Shown piece by piece: positions 7,746-15,980 of a DNA stretch of 64,000 bases. How positions within the stretch are numbered: position 1 is the first letter of the stretch; each line of letters opens with the position of its first letter. The position numbers and the translations under genes are program-made. Source of the DNA: JAGNXB01 sp964471595. Its GTDB lineage: Bacteria; Bacteroidota; Bacteroidia; Chitinophagales; Saprospiraceae. Under the pieces are notes generated by a model that did not search any database, was not told the origin of the DNA, and saw only the letters and a list, made by a program, of their open reading frames with translations. The stretch covers positions 1 through 64,000 of the forward strand of contig CAYYGN010000016.1 of assembly GCA_964471595.1 (NCBI GenBank). The letters run 5' to 3'.

Positions 7746-10124
7746 ATGAACGAGAACGGCCTCATTCTTCCGTTTGATCATTTGGACCTGTCCGCCATCG
7801 CCGAGGTGGGGGGCAAGAACGCCTCCCTTGGCGAAATGCATCAGCGTCTCAAGGCTTTGGGCATCCGGGTGCCATCCGGATTTGCCATTACGGCCGAGGC
7901 TTACCGGATGTTGCTGGAGGAAAACGGGATTGGCCCGTCTTTGGCCGGGGTGTTGGAACAACTGGACGCGCAATCGTTGTCCAACCTGGCGGTAACCGGG
8001 GCGGCATGCCGCAAGTTGCTGGCTGATTGTCAATTGCCCGGAGCGGTAGCCCGGGCTTTGGATGACGCCCTGGAAAGGCTGGATCCGGAAGGACAAATGG
8101 CATTTGCCATCCGGAGCAGTGCCACGGCGGAAGACTTGCCGGATGCCAGTTTTGCCGGGCAGCACGATTCCTTTCTGAATGTCAGGGGCCGTCCGGCCAT
8201 CCATAGGGCCGTACTCCGCTGCTATGTCTCCCTCTTCAATGACAGGGCGATCAAATACCGCACGGATCACGGATATGATCACATGCAGGTCGCCTTGTCC
8301 GTAGGCGTCCAGGAGATGGTGAGGTCGGACATTGGTTCGTCCGGCGTAGTCTTTACCATTGATCCGGAGACCGGATTTGAAGGAGTCATCTATGTCACTG
8401 CTGCGTGGGGTCTGGGCGAATACGTCGTACAGGGTGTGGTCAATCCGGATGAATTCTATCTCTTCAAATCCGCGCTTGATTCCGGTCACCGTGCCCTGAT
8501 CCGGCGTCGGTTGGGTGTCAAGGACCAGAAACTGATGCTGGGAGGCGACGAACATCATCCTGTTGTCCATCAGGAAACCAGTGCCTGGGAGCGGGGACAT
8601 TTTGCCTTAAGCACAGAAGAGGCCGAAATGCTCGGGAGGTGGTGTTTGGCTATCGAGCGGCATTACCGGCGGCCCATGGATATCGAATGGGCCAAATGCG
8701 GCAAGACGGGTGTCTTGTACATCCTTCAGGCCCGACCTGAAACGGTCCATCGGCCTGGCAGGCCATCATCCGTCAAAGCGTATAAGCTGAAGACAGCGGC
8801 AAGTCCCCTGTGCCGGGGCAAGTCGGTCGGACGGGCCATAGCCAGTGGCCCGGTGCGTATCATCCAATCCCTGGCGGATGGATTCAAGGTCCGGGAGGGA
8901 GATGTCCTTGTAGCGAGAATCACCAATCCCGACTGGAATGCCCTGCTCCGGAAAGCCGTATGTATAGTGACTGACCAGGGTGGACGCACCAGCCATGCCT
9001 CCATTGTGGCCAGGGAACTGGGCATTCACGCCGTTGTTGGGACCGGAAACGCTACATCAAGACTGCATGACGGAAAAATGGTCACAGTGGCCTGTACGGG
9101 CGGAGATGAGGGCCAGGTATATGAAGGTGCTTTGACGTGGGAGGAATCGCAGGTGGACCTGGATCCGGTCATGCCCAAGCAGGTCAAACCGATGTTCATT
9201 CTGGCCGATCCGGACAAGGCATTTTTCCTGGCGGGATATCCGGTGGCAGGTGTAGGCTTGTTGCGGATGGAATTCATCATATCCAGAGAAATCCGGATTC
9301 ACCCCATGGCCCTCGTCCGGTATGATGATTTACCGGACGGGCCGGACAAAGCGGCCATTCAGGCGATCACCAGCGCATACCCGGACAAGGAGATGTTTTT
9401 TGTCGAACAACTGGCAGGGTCCGTAGCCATGGTGGCCGCTGCCTTTTCCCCGAGGGAGGTGATTGTGCGGATGAGTGATTTCAAATCCAATGAATATGCC
9501 CAGCTCCTCGGAGGGGCCTGGTTTGAGCCCGAAGAGGAGAACCCGATGATCGGATTTCGCGGAGCTTCCCGCTATTACCATGACAAGTACCGGGCCGGCT
9601 TCGGCCTGGAGTGTGAGGCGATCCGGATGGTGAGAGATGACATGGGCCTCACGAATGTCAAAGTGATGATCCCGTTTTGCCGCACGGTAGAGGAAGGCCA
9701 AAAAGTGTTGGAGGTCATGGAGCAATTTGGTCTGAAGAGAGGCCAAAACGGATTGGAAGTCTATGTCATGGTCGAGCTTCCTGCCAATGTGATCCGTGCG
9801 GATGCCTTTGCCTCCCTGTTCGACGGCTTTTCGATCGGTACCAATGACCTTACCCAATTGACCCTGGGTCTGGATCGGGACTCGGCCTTGGTGAGCGATC
9901 TGTTTGACGAAGAGGATCCGGCGGTGAGGGACCTGATTATCAGGGCCATCAAAGCTGCCAAAAAGAGGGGTATCCCGATAGGACTTTGCGGCCAGGCACC
10001 CAGTGACCGCCCGGGTTTCGTGAGGCTTTTGGTCAGGGAAGGGATTGACAGTATTTCCTTCACGCCGGATGCCCTGTTGAACGGTATTCGCCTTATGGGC
10101 GAGGCGGAACGGGACTTTTCCTGA
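7746..10124 (+). CDS. ppsA: Phosphoenolpyruvate synthase (pyruvate, water dikinase)
   Basis: 792 residues, full length. Domain order is an N-terminal ATP-grasp nucleotide-binding domain (GGKNASLGEM near the start, AIRSSATAEDLPDASFAGQ), a swivelling phosphohistidine domain (GGRTSHASIVARELG, with catalytic His417) and a C-terminal PEP-utilising barrel (FSIGTNDLTQLTLGLDRD, then GLCGQAPSD with catalytic Cys748). It converts pyruvate plus ATP to PEP, AMP and phosphate, allowing gluconeogenesis from amino acids, lactate or acetyl units. This suits a cell with several amino-acid and aromatic catabolic operons. An intrinsic-terminator-like hairpin lies 3' at 10371-10400. Confidence 0.96.
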   Translation: MNENGLILPFDHLDLSAIAEVGGKNASLGEMHQRLKALGIRVPSGFAITAEAYRMLLEENGIGPSLAGVLEQLDAQSLSNLAVTGAACRKLLADCQLPGAVARALDDALERLDPEGQMAFAIRSSATAEDLPDASFAGQHDSFLNVRGRPAIHRAVLRCYVSLFNDRAIKYRTDHGYDHMQVALSVGVQEMVRSDIGSSGVVFTIDPETGFEGVIYVTAAWGLGEYVVQGVVNPDEFYLFKSALDSGHRALIRRRLGVKDQKLMLGGDEHHPVVHQETSAWERGHFALSTEEAEMLGRWCLAIERHYRRPMDIEWAKCGKTGVLYILQARPETVHRPGRPSSVKAYKLKTAASPLCRGKSVGRAIASGPVRIIQSLADGFKVREGDVLVARITNPDWNALLRKAVCIVTDQGGRTSHASIVARELGIHAVVGTGNATSRLHDGKMVTVACTGGDEGQVYEGALTWEESQVDLDPVMPKQVKPMFILADPDKAFFLAGYPVAGVGLLRMEFIISREIRIHPMALVRYDDLPDGPDKAAIQAITSAYPDKEMFFVEQLAGSVAMVAAAFSPREVIVRMSDFKSNEYAQLLGGAWFEPEEENPMIGFRGASRYYHDKYRAGFGLECEAIRMVRDDMGLTNVKVMIPFCRTVEEGQKVLEVMEQFGLKRGQNGLEVYVMVELPANVIRADAFASLFDGFSIGTNDLTQLTLGLDRDSALVSDLFDEEDPAVRDLIIRAIKAAKKRGIPIGLCGQAPSDRPGFVRLLVREGIDSISFTPDALLNGIRLMGEAERDFS

Positions 10125-10437
10125 ACCGGATGTGGAAAACTTTTTTTGTGCCTGCTGCTGGGATTCCGTTCCTCATGTTACATTTGTCCGGTTTTCATCT
10201 GAAAACTCCCCACCCCAAAAACCGACCAGGAACAAGTGTGTGCCGCAGTCATCCGGCAGACCGGGTTCGGGGGTGGTCTTGGATTCCTCCCAATCTGTTT
10301 GACGTCTGCCAAGGAATGACTCCCGGCAATCAGGCCAAAGGAGAAACGCGTTTATAATCCTATGACGTCAAAACAGGTTGCCCGTACGGGCAGCCTGTTT
10401 ATGTTTGGGTGAATGGCCATTCAGGCGAGGGCAGACA
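10125..10437. other. Convergent intergenic region ppsA / bamA
   Basis: 313 bases between two convergent genes. A 75-codon plus-strand frame (10130-10357) has no recognisable motif and an arginine/proline-rich composition typical of chance frames, so I do not call it. The only structured element seen is the hairpin at 10371-10400. I see nothing else. Confidence 0.6.
10371..10400. terminator. Bidirectional intrinsic terminator between ppsA and bamA
   Basis: AAACAGG-T-TGCCCG pairs with CGGGCA-G-CCTGTTT around a 2-base loop: a near-perfect 14-bp stem with one T:G wobble. A-rich and T-rich ends give U-runs in both directions. It lies between two convergent genes, where a shared terminator is expected. 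Confidence 0.7.
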
Positions 10438-12948
10438 TCAATCCGGCTCGAAACCAATGATGAAGTTGAACTGTCCGTAATTGCTCCACTTGGTGCCGAC
10501 AGGCAGGTTTTTATCGAATCCGAATCCGTAGTCAAATCCGAGGAGGCCGAACATCGGGAGGAAGACGCGCAGACCCATTCCCGCCGAACGGCGGAGATCA
10601 AAGGGGCTGTATTCCCGGAACGTTCGCCAGGAATTGCCCCCTTCGGCAAAGGCAAGAACAAAGATGGTCGAAGCGGGGTTGAGGGAGATCGGGTAACGGA
10701 CTTCAAGGGTGAATTTGTTGAACACAGAGCCATATCCGCGGTTGTTGGCTGGTAGATCGGCGACATCATAACCCCGCATGGAAATGAGTTCGTTGCCGAT
10801 GAAGAAGGCGCCCTGGTTGGCGAGACCGGCACCACCCACTTCGAAACGTTCGAAAGGAACCGTGCCGATTTTGCGGTTGTAGTTGCCGAGGAATCCGAAT
10901 TTGGCGGCGGCCCGCAGAGTGAGTTTCTCCACCAGCGGCGTGTACCATTCGGCGGTGGCCCGGATCTTGTGGTATTCGAGAAACTTGAATTTTTCCTGGG
11001 GACTCAGGTTGCTGTAGTCCTTGTGCGGCGTAAACAGCGAGTAGGGAGGAGTGAGCTGGGCGGACACCTGAACCAGGGACCCTGTGCGTGGAAATGTGGG
11101 ATCAACGATGGAATTGCGGGCCAGGGTGAGTTTGAGGTGAAGGTTGTTGAAGCTGCCCGCACTGATGGTGGATCCGTCGTCCAGGAAAAACCGGGTGTAA
11201 TTGTTCAACGACAGGTTTTGCATGTTGACGGCCGCCGTAAGGACGAAGTTGTCGTCCGGCCAACGCAGGCGTGTGCCAATGGAAGTGGTCAGGTTGAGAA
11301 TGTCGAGGCCGCTGTATCCGGAAGCCTGCCGGGTCAGACCGTTGCTGACCGAGTTGAAAAAGGCGGCCACGGTAAAATTGCGGGGTTTCTTGCCGCCCAG
11401 CCAGGGTTCGGTGAAGGACATGTTGTAACTCTGGAAAAACCGGCTGCCGCGCTGGGCCCGGATGGAAAGACGCTGGCCGTCACCCTGTGGAAGGGGATGC
11501 CAGGCTTCGGGGCGGAAAATGTTCCGCATGGAGAAATTGTTGAAAGACACCCCGAGTGTGCCGATCACACCCTGATTGACACCACCCCATCCTGCGGAGA
11601 GTTCCAGTTGGTCAGCGGGTTTTTCCTCTACCGTGTACTCGATATCCACGGTGCCTCTTTGCGCATTGACCGGAGTGTTGATGCCCAGATTCTCCTGGTT
11701 GAAATAACCCAGATTAATGATTTGCCGCTGGGAACGGATAATGTCCGAGCGGCTGAATTTTGCCCCGGGTACGGTCCTGAGTTCCCGCCGTATCACGTGT
11801 TCGTGGGTGCGGTCGTTGCCATTGATGACCACCCGGTCGATAGTGGCCTGAGGGCCTTCATAAATCCGGATTTCCAGGTCAATCGAATCTCCGTCAATGG
11901 CGACCTCTACAGGGTTGGCCTGGAAAAACAGATAGCCGTCATCCATATACAGGGAACTGACGTCGCGACCATCCATGCTGAAGGAAAGGCGGCTGCGCAA
12001 GAGCTCCTCGTTGTAGACATCGCCCTTTTCGATCTGCAACACCCGTGACAAAGCCTCAGCATCATAGATGTAGTTGCCCCGCCAGGTAATATCGCGGAAG
12101 TAGTACACGTTGCCCTCCAGAATATCCATGTGGATGCGTACCCGTCCGTTTTGGTCCCGCCAGACCGAATCCCGGGTGATGCGGGCATCGCGGTAGCCGA
12201 GTGTATTGTAATACTGGATGATTTTTTTCTTGTCGTCCTCGTATTTGGAACGGATGAGTTTGGAGGCGGTGAATATTTTCCAGCGGTGCTTGGTGTCCTT
12301 CATCTGCTTGCGCAGCTTGGCCGCCTTGACATGCTCATTGCCCTCGAAGGTGATGCTGGCAATGCGGACTTTCTTGCCCCGGTCAATGTCGAAGGCGAGT
12401 CGAACGGCATTGACGAGTTGATCATCGGGTTCTTCCTGGACCAGGACTTCCGCATCGAGGTAGCCTTTTTCCACAAAGAATTCCCGGATGGCATTTTGAC
12501 AACTCACGAGGCTGTTCTCCGAGATAATGGTGCCTTTGATGAGGAATTTATTGACGATCTCGTTGAGGTCTTCATGATAGCTTTTCTTGACCCCTCGGAA
12601 GGTATGGCGGGCAAACCGTGGGCGCTCCGTAACAGCGATCTGCAGAAACAGGATATCGCCGATCCGTTTTTCCTCAAGGATTTGGATATCGGTAAAGAGC
12701 TTGAGCTTCCAGAGGGCTTTCAGTGCTCTGGAAATGTCTTCACCCGGGAAGGTGATCTTGCCGCCAACCCGGAGTCCGGAAACAGCGATAAGGGTGGCTT
12801 CGTCGCTGTAGGTAGCTCCTGAGACCTTGATACCCCCGATCTCAAAACTCCGGGGATCCTCCATGTAGTTGACGGCGGGAGGCGTCACCTGTGCTATGCC
12901 GGTTGCGGACAGCGATAAGAGGAGCAGGAAAATGATGGAGTGCCGCAT
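10438..12948 (-). CDS. bamA: Outer membrane protein assembly factor BamA (Omp85)
   Basis: 836 residues from 12948, giving the signal peptide MRHSIIFLLLLSLSATGIAQ. An upstream in-frame extension of 27 codons lacks signal-peptide character. Residues about 40-440 hold the POTRA repeats, for example ISRALKALWKLKLFTDIQ and GDVYNEELLRSRLSFSMDG. The C-terminal half is the Omp85 beta-barrel, with the PADQLELSAGWGG start and an RxxxRGY-type segment seen as ISMRGYDVADLP. It inserts beta-barrel proteins into the outer membrane. It ends FNFIIGFEPD, three residues past the usual terminal aromatic. It lies downstream of uppS on the same strand, a common Bacteroidota arrangement. Confidence 0.95.
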   Translation of the reverse strand: MRHSIIFLLLLSLSATGIAQVTPPAVNYMEDPRSFEIGGIKVSGATYSDEATLIAVSGLRVGGKITFPGEDISRALKALWKLKLFTDIQILEEKRIGDILFLQIAVTERPRFARHTFRGVKKSYHEDLNEIVNKFLIKGTIISENSLVSCQNAIREFFVEKGYLDAEVLVQEEPDDQLVNAVRLAFDIDRGKKVRIASITFEGNEHVKAAKLRKQMKDTKHRWKIFTASKLIRSKYEDDKKKIIQYYNTLGYRDARITRDSVWRDQNGRVRIHMDILEGNVYYFRDITWRGNYIYDAEALSRVLQIEKGDVYNEELLRSRLSFSMDGRDVSSLYMDDGYLFFQANPVEVAIDGDSIDLEIRIYEGPQATIDRVVINGNDRTHEHVIRRELRTVPGAKFSRSDIIRSQRQIINLGYFNQENLGINTPVNAQRGTVDIEYTVEEKPADQLELSAGWGGVNQGVIGTLGVSFNNFSMRNIFRPEAWHPLPQGDGQRLSIRAQRGSRFFQSYNMSFTEPWLGGKKPRNFTVAAFFNSVSNGLTRQASGYSGLDILNLTTSIGTRLRWPDDNFVLTAAVNMQNLSLNNYTRFFLDDGSTISAGSFNNLHLKLTLARNSIVDPTFPRTGSLVQVSAQLTPPYSLFTPHKDYSNLSPQEKFKFLEYHKIRATAEWYTPLVEKLTLRAAAKFGFLGNYNRKIGTVPFERFEVGGAGLANQGAFFIGNELISMRGYDVADLPANNRGYGSVFNKFTLEVRYPISLNPASTIFVLAFAEGGNSWRTFREYSPFDLRRSAGMGLRVFLPMFGLLGFDYGFGFDKNLPVGTKWSNYGQFNFIIGFEPD

Positions 12949-13030
12949 CAGAATTGCCGGGCGGGTTTGCAACGAAGGAACGGAATGGGAAAGGGGAAAG
13001 CGGCCTGGCCGTCCGGGGTTTAACATCATA

Positions 13031-13777
13031 TTAATGGGTCATTAATTGCTCCGAGGTCTTGCCGAAACGCCGTTCGCGGCGCTGGTAGTCCCGGATGGCC
13101 TCATGGAATTGGTCCTTGCCGAAGTCCGGCCACATGACCGGAGTGAAATAGAGCTCTGCGTAGGCGATCTGCCACAGCAGAAAATTGCTGATCCGGAATT
13201 CCCCACTGGTGCGGATCAGCAGTTCAGGATCAGGCATGGTGGAAGTGTAGAGATAGTCGGCTACGGTGGCTTCATCAAGATGTGCGGGGTCCAGTTTGCC
13301 TTCGCTGGCGGCGTGGGCGATCATTTGGGTGGCCCGGGTCATCTCCTGTCGGGCACTGTAATTCAGGGCCAGGGTCAGGGTCATCCGTTGATGGTTTCGG
13401 GTGGCCGCGATGGCTTCCTGCAGACTGTTGGCGGTTTGTGGGGGCAGGCGGGAAGTGTCACCGATGGTTTGCAGCCGGATGTCATTGTCCTGCAGGGTCC
13501 GGAGTTCACGCCGGATGGTCCGCACCAACAGTTGCATCAGGGCATTGACCTCACGGGAGGGGCGGTTCCAGTTTTCGGTACTGAAGGCGTATAAGGTGAG
13601 ATAGGGAATACCCAGTTCGGCGGCGGCTTCCGTCACCGCCTTCACAGACCTCACCCCGTTGCGGTGTCCGAACACCCGGGGCTTGCCGTGGGCTTTGGCC
13701 CACCGGCCGTTGCCATCCATGATGATGGCCACATGTTGAGGGAGTCGGGTCGTGTCGATCCCCGATTTGAAATCCAT
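13031..13777 (-). CDS. uppS: Isoprenyl transferase (undecaprenyl diphosphate synthase)
   Basis: 248 residues from 13777. The cis-prenyltransferase signatures are present: HVAIIMDGNGRWAKAHG near the N-terminus (catalytic Asp, pyrophosphate-binding loop), LTLYAFSTENWNRP, and LLIRTSGEFRISNFLLWQ with WPDFGK at the C-terminus. It makes undecaprenyl diphosphate, the lipid carrier for peptidoglycan and polysaccharide export. A 47-codon N-terminal extension is rejected because the -7 promoter box (13797-13804) lies inside it. bamA follows 82 bases downstream. Confidence 0.95.
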   Translation of the reverse strand: MDFKSGIDTTRLPQHVAIIMDGNGRWAKAHGKPRVFGHRNGVRSVKAVTEAAAELGIPYLTLYAFSTENWNRPSREVNALMQLLVRTIRRELRTLQDNDIRLQTIGDTSRLPPQTANSLQEAIAATRNHQRMTLTLALNYSARQEMTRATQMIAHAASEGKLDPAHLDEATVADYLYTSTMPDPELLIRTSGEFRISNFLLWQIAYAELYFTPVMWPDFGKDQFHEAIRDYQRRERRFGKTSEQLMTH

Positions 13778-13796
13778 TCGACGAAACGATAGCCGA

Positions 13797-13804
13797 CAAA
13801 GGTA
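13797..13804 (-). promoter_or_regulatory. -7 promoter box for uppS (TACCTTTG)
   Basis: TACCTTTG matches the Bacteroidota TAnnTTTG consensus and lies 19 bases before the uppS start codon. No clear TTTG -33 element sits at the usual 19-21 base spacing, so this is a motif call only. Confidence 0.5.
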
Positions 13805-13844
13805 GACACATTTGTCCAATGGCTTCCGGGCTTTGCCGGTGATG

Positions 13845-15614
13845 TCAGTTCCTGGGCGGAAGGGGTGCCAGTCCCAGTTCCTGCCACTGGGCGTCGGCAA
13901 TTGGAGAGGGAGCATCAATCATCATGTCGCGTCCCGTATTGTTTTTGGGGAAGGCAATAAAGTCGCGGATGTTGTATTGCCCGTTCATCACGGCACACAG
14001 ACGGTCCAAACCAAAGGCGATCCCCCCATGGGGAGGCGCTCCGTATTCAAAAGCGCCAAGAAGGAATCCGAATTGTGCCTCCGCCTCTTCCGTTGAAAAT
14101 CCGAGCAGGCTGAAGTTGCGGGATTGCAGCGCGCGATCATGGATACGGATGGATCCGCCTCCGATTTCCGTGCCGTTGATGACGAGGTCGTAGGCATCTG
14201 CCCTCAGACGGCGGAGTACTTCCCGGTCGGTACTGTCCATGAGGCCGACATCCTCCGGTTTGGGGCTGGTAAACGGGTGGTGCATGGCAAAAAAACGACC
14301 GGACTCCTCATCCCACTCGAGCAGGGGGAAATCCAAAACCCAAAGCGGACGGAAAATACCCGGTTGGATCAGTCCGAGCCTCCTCCCCATTTCAAGCCGG
14401 AGCTCGCCGAGTTGTTTGCGGGTTTTTTCCTCTTCCCCGCTGAGGACAAGAAGCAGATCCCCGGGGCCGGCTCCAAAGACGGTACCCCATTGCCGGAGTT
14501 GTTCATCGGTGAAATACTTGCCGACAGAAGACTTGATCGTCCCGTCTTCATTGAACCGCACATAGACCAGACCTCCGGCGCCGATCTGGGGGCGCCTCAC
14601 CCAATCCGTAAGTTCATTGAGATCCTTGTTGGAATACCGGTCGGCGATTCCTTGGGCACAGATACCTGCTACCAGCCCTGCCTGATCGAACACTGGAAAA
14701 CCCTGCCCGCGGGCCAGATGACCAATGTCGCCAATGGTCATTTCAAAACGCAGATCGGGTTTGTCGGAACCATAGCGTTGCATGGCTTCATCATAGGACA
14801 TCCTCGGGAATTCGGGCAACCCGATACCCAGGAGTTGCAAAAACAAATGGCGGGTCAGACCCTCGAAAGTCCGGAGGATGTCCTCACGGCTGACAAAGGC
14901 CATTTCACAGTCAATCTGGGTGAATTCCGGCTGCCGGTCGGCGCGCAGGTCCTCATCGCGAAAACATTTCACGATCTGGAAATAGCGGTCCATGCCGGCA
15001 ACCATCAGGATTTGCTTGAAGGTTTGGGGCGATTGGGGCAGGGCATAGAACTCGCCGGGATTGAGGCGGCTCGGCACGACAAAATCACGGGCTCCTTCCG
15101 GCGTGCTTTTGATGAGGAAAGGTGTTTCGATCTCGACAAATCCCTGCCCGTCGAGATAATTGCGGGTTTCCAGAGTGAGTTTGCCCCGAAACAACAGGTT
15201 GCGCTGTACCGGCTCCCGCCTCAGATCCAGGTAGCGGTATTTCATGCGCAGGTCATCCCCCCCGTCCGTATCCGATTCAATGGTAAAGGGAGGTACCTTG
15301 GAGGCGTTGAGCACATCCAGCAGATCGACGTCAATCTCGATATCGCCCGTGACCCGGTTGGGATTTTTGCTGGTCCTTTCCCGCACGACCCCTTCGACCC
15401 GGATGACGTATTCCCGTCCCAGTTTACGTGCTCGGGCGCACAATTCGGGACGGATGTCCATGTTGAAAACCAACTGGGTAATCCCGTAGCGGTCTCTCAG
15501 ATCCACAAAGGTGAGGCCGCCGAGGTCACGACTGACTTGTACCCAGCCGCTCAAAAGGACGCGCTGGCCGGCATCTGTCAGACGGAGACTGCCGCAGGTA
15601 TGGGATCTGTACAT
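13845..15614 (-). CDS. aspS: Aspartyl-tRNA synthetase (bacterial type)
   Basis: 589 residues, with the bacterial-type architecture. The N-terminal OB-fold anticodon-binding domain includes VLLSGWVQVSRDLGGLTFVD. The class II catalytic core has motif 2 (FRDEDLRADRQPEFTQID) and motif 3 (GIAFGLDRL), and a GAD insertion domain lies between them. It charges tRNA-Asp. No GatCAB gene is in the window, so discriminating versus non-discriminating specificity cannot be judged. The upstream side faces the hairpin array at 15676-15914. Confidence 0.96.
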   Translation of the reverse strand: MYRSHTCGSLRLTDAGQRVLLSGWVQVSRDLGGLTFVDLRDRYGITQLVFNMDIRPELCARARKLGREYVIRVEGVVRERTSKNPNRVTGDIEIDVDLLDVLNASKVPPFTIESDTDGGDDLRMKYRYLDLRREPVQRNLLFRGKLTLETRNYLDGQGFVEIETPFLIKSTPEGARDFVVPSRLNPGEFYALPQSPQTFKQILMVAGMDRYFQIVKCFRDEDLRADRQPEFTQIDCEMAFVSREDILRTFEGLTRHLFLQLLGIGLPEFPRMSYDEAMQRYGSDKPDLRFEMTIGDIGHLARGQGFPVFDQAGLVAGICAQGIADRYSNKDLNELTDWVRRPQIGAGGLVYVRFNEDGTIKSSVGKYFTDEQLRQWGTVFGAGPGDLLLVLSGEEEKTRKQLGELRLEMGRRLGLIQPGIFRPLWVLDFPLLEWDEESGRFFAMHHPFTSPKPEDVGLMDSTDREVLRRLRADAYDLVINGTEIGGGSIRIHDRALQSRNFSLLGFSTEEAEAQFGFLLGAFEYGAPPHGGIAFGLDRLCAVMNGQYNIRDFIAFPKNNTGRDMMIDAPSPIADAQWQELGLAPLPPRN

Positions 15615-15642
15615 CGTATCGAGGATTCGGTGGGACGGGGGA

Positions 15643-15650
15643 CAAAGGTA
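15643..15650 (-). promoter_or_regulatory. -7 promoter box for aspS (TACCTTTG)
   Basis: TACCTTTG on the minus strand, 28 bases before the aspS start. Its upstream side abuts the hairpin array, which would lie just behind RNA polymerase. No strict TTTG -33 box is visible. Confidence 0.5.
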
Positions 15651-15675
15651 TGGGAAGTCAAGCCCAATTAAAACC

Positions 15676-15914
15676 TAATCGTGCATTTGAAATACACGAT
15701 TAGCCCAATGGTCCAGACGAAGCTTGCTTGTCTGGATCAAGGAGCGGACGAAACCCGCTCCAATAGCAGGTTTGGGAAGACGTTTTGGTCTTCTTCCTCG
15801 ATCAGGTTTAACCCAGACATTGAGCGTGATTGAATTTCTTTCGATCAAAATAAGCGTTAATTCATTCACGCTCAATCGTCTGCGCTTCGCGCAAAAAATG
15901 CATTAGCACTTTTT
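15676..15914. repeat. Array of seven consecutive hairpins (unidentified structured element)
   Basis: Within 239 bases nearly every position can pair locally. Stems: TAATCGTG/CACGATTA (15676-15702); TCCAGAC/GTCTGGA with inner AAGC/GCTT (15712-15736); GGAGCGG/CCGCTCC (15741-15761); GAAGAC/GTCTTC (15776-15793); a 22-bp stem with one mismatch and one bulge (15814-15836 with 15859-15882); CGC/GCG (15883-15891); AAAAA-TGC/GCA-TTTTT (15894-15914), terminator-like on the plus strand. A 66-codon frame with a TTG start runs through it on the minus strand, but it is built from the stems and has no protein signature I know. It could be a dispersed palindromic repeat, a structured RNA or a defective mobile element. 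Confidence 0.7.
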
Positions 15915-15929
15915 GGGTTGAAAGCGAGG

Positions 15930-15961
15930 TTGGCCACAGCACACGACTTTACCTACCTTAG
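15930..15961 (+). promoter_or_regulatory. Possible promoter for the M28 peptidase operon
   Basis: TTGG (15930-15933), a 20-base spacer and TACCTTAG (15954-15961) approximate the TTTG-N20-TAnnTTTG consensus with mismatches in both boxes. It lies 19 bases before the start codon at 15981 and downstream of the hairpin array. Confidence 0.3.
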
Positions 15962-15980
15962 CCACCCTAACAGCAACCCC

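Noticed and set aside
10130..10357. 75-codon frame after ppsA
   Set aside because: No signal peptide, promoter or motif; starts 5 bases after the ppsA stop by chance.
14124..15671. 515-codon plus-strand frame opposite aspS
   Set aside because: aspS motifs 2 and 3 are on the minus strand; the opposite frame is composition-driven.
15675..15875. 66-codon minus-strand frame in the hairpin array
   Set aside because: It needs a TTG start, follows the stem sequences, and has no family I can name. I treat it as a by-product of the palindromes, though a search for copies is worthwhile.
15676..15914. Integron attC sites or a CRISPR array as explanation of the hairpins
   Set aside because: No GTTRRRY/RYYYAAC core pair flanks the stems, and the hairpins are all different, with no identical repeats and spacers.
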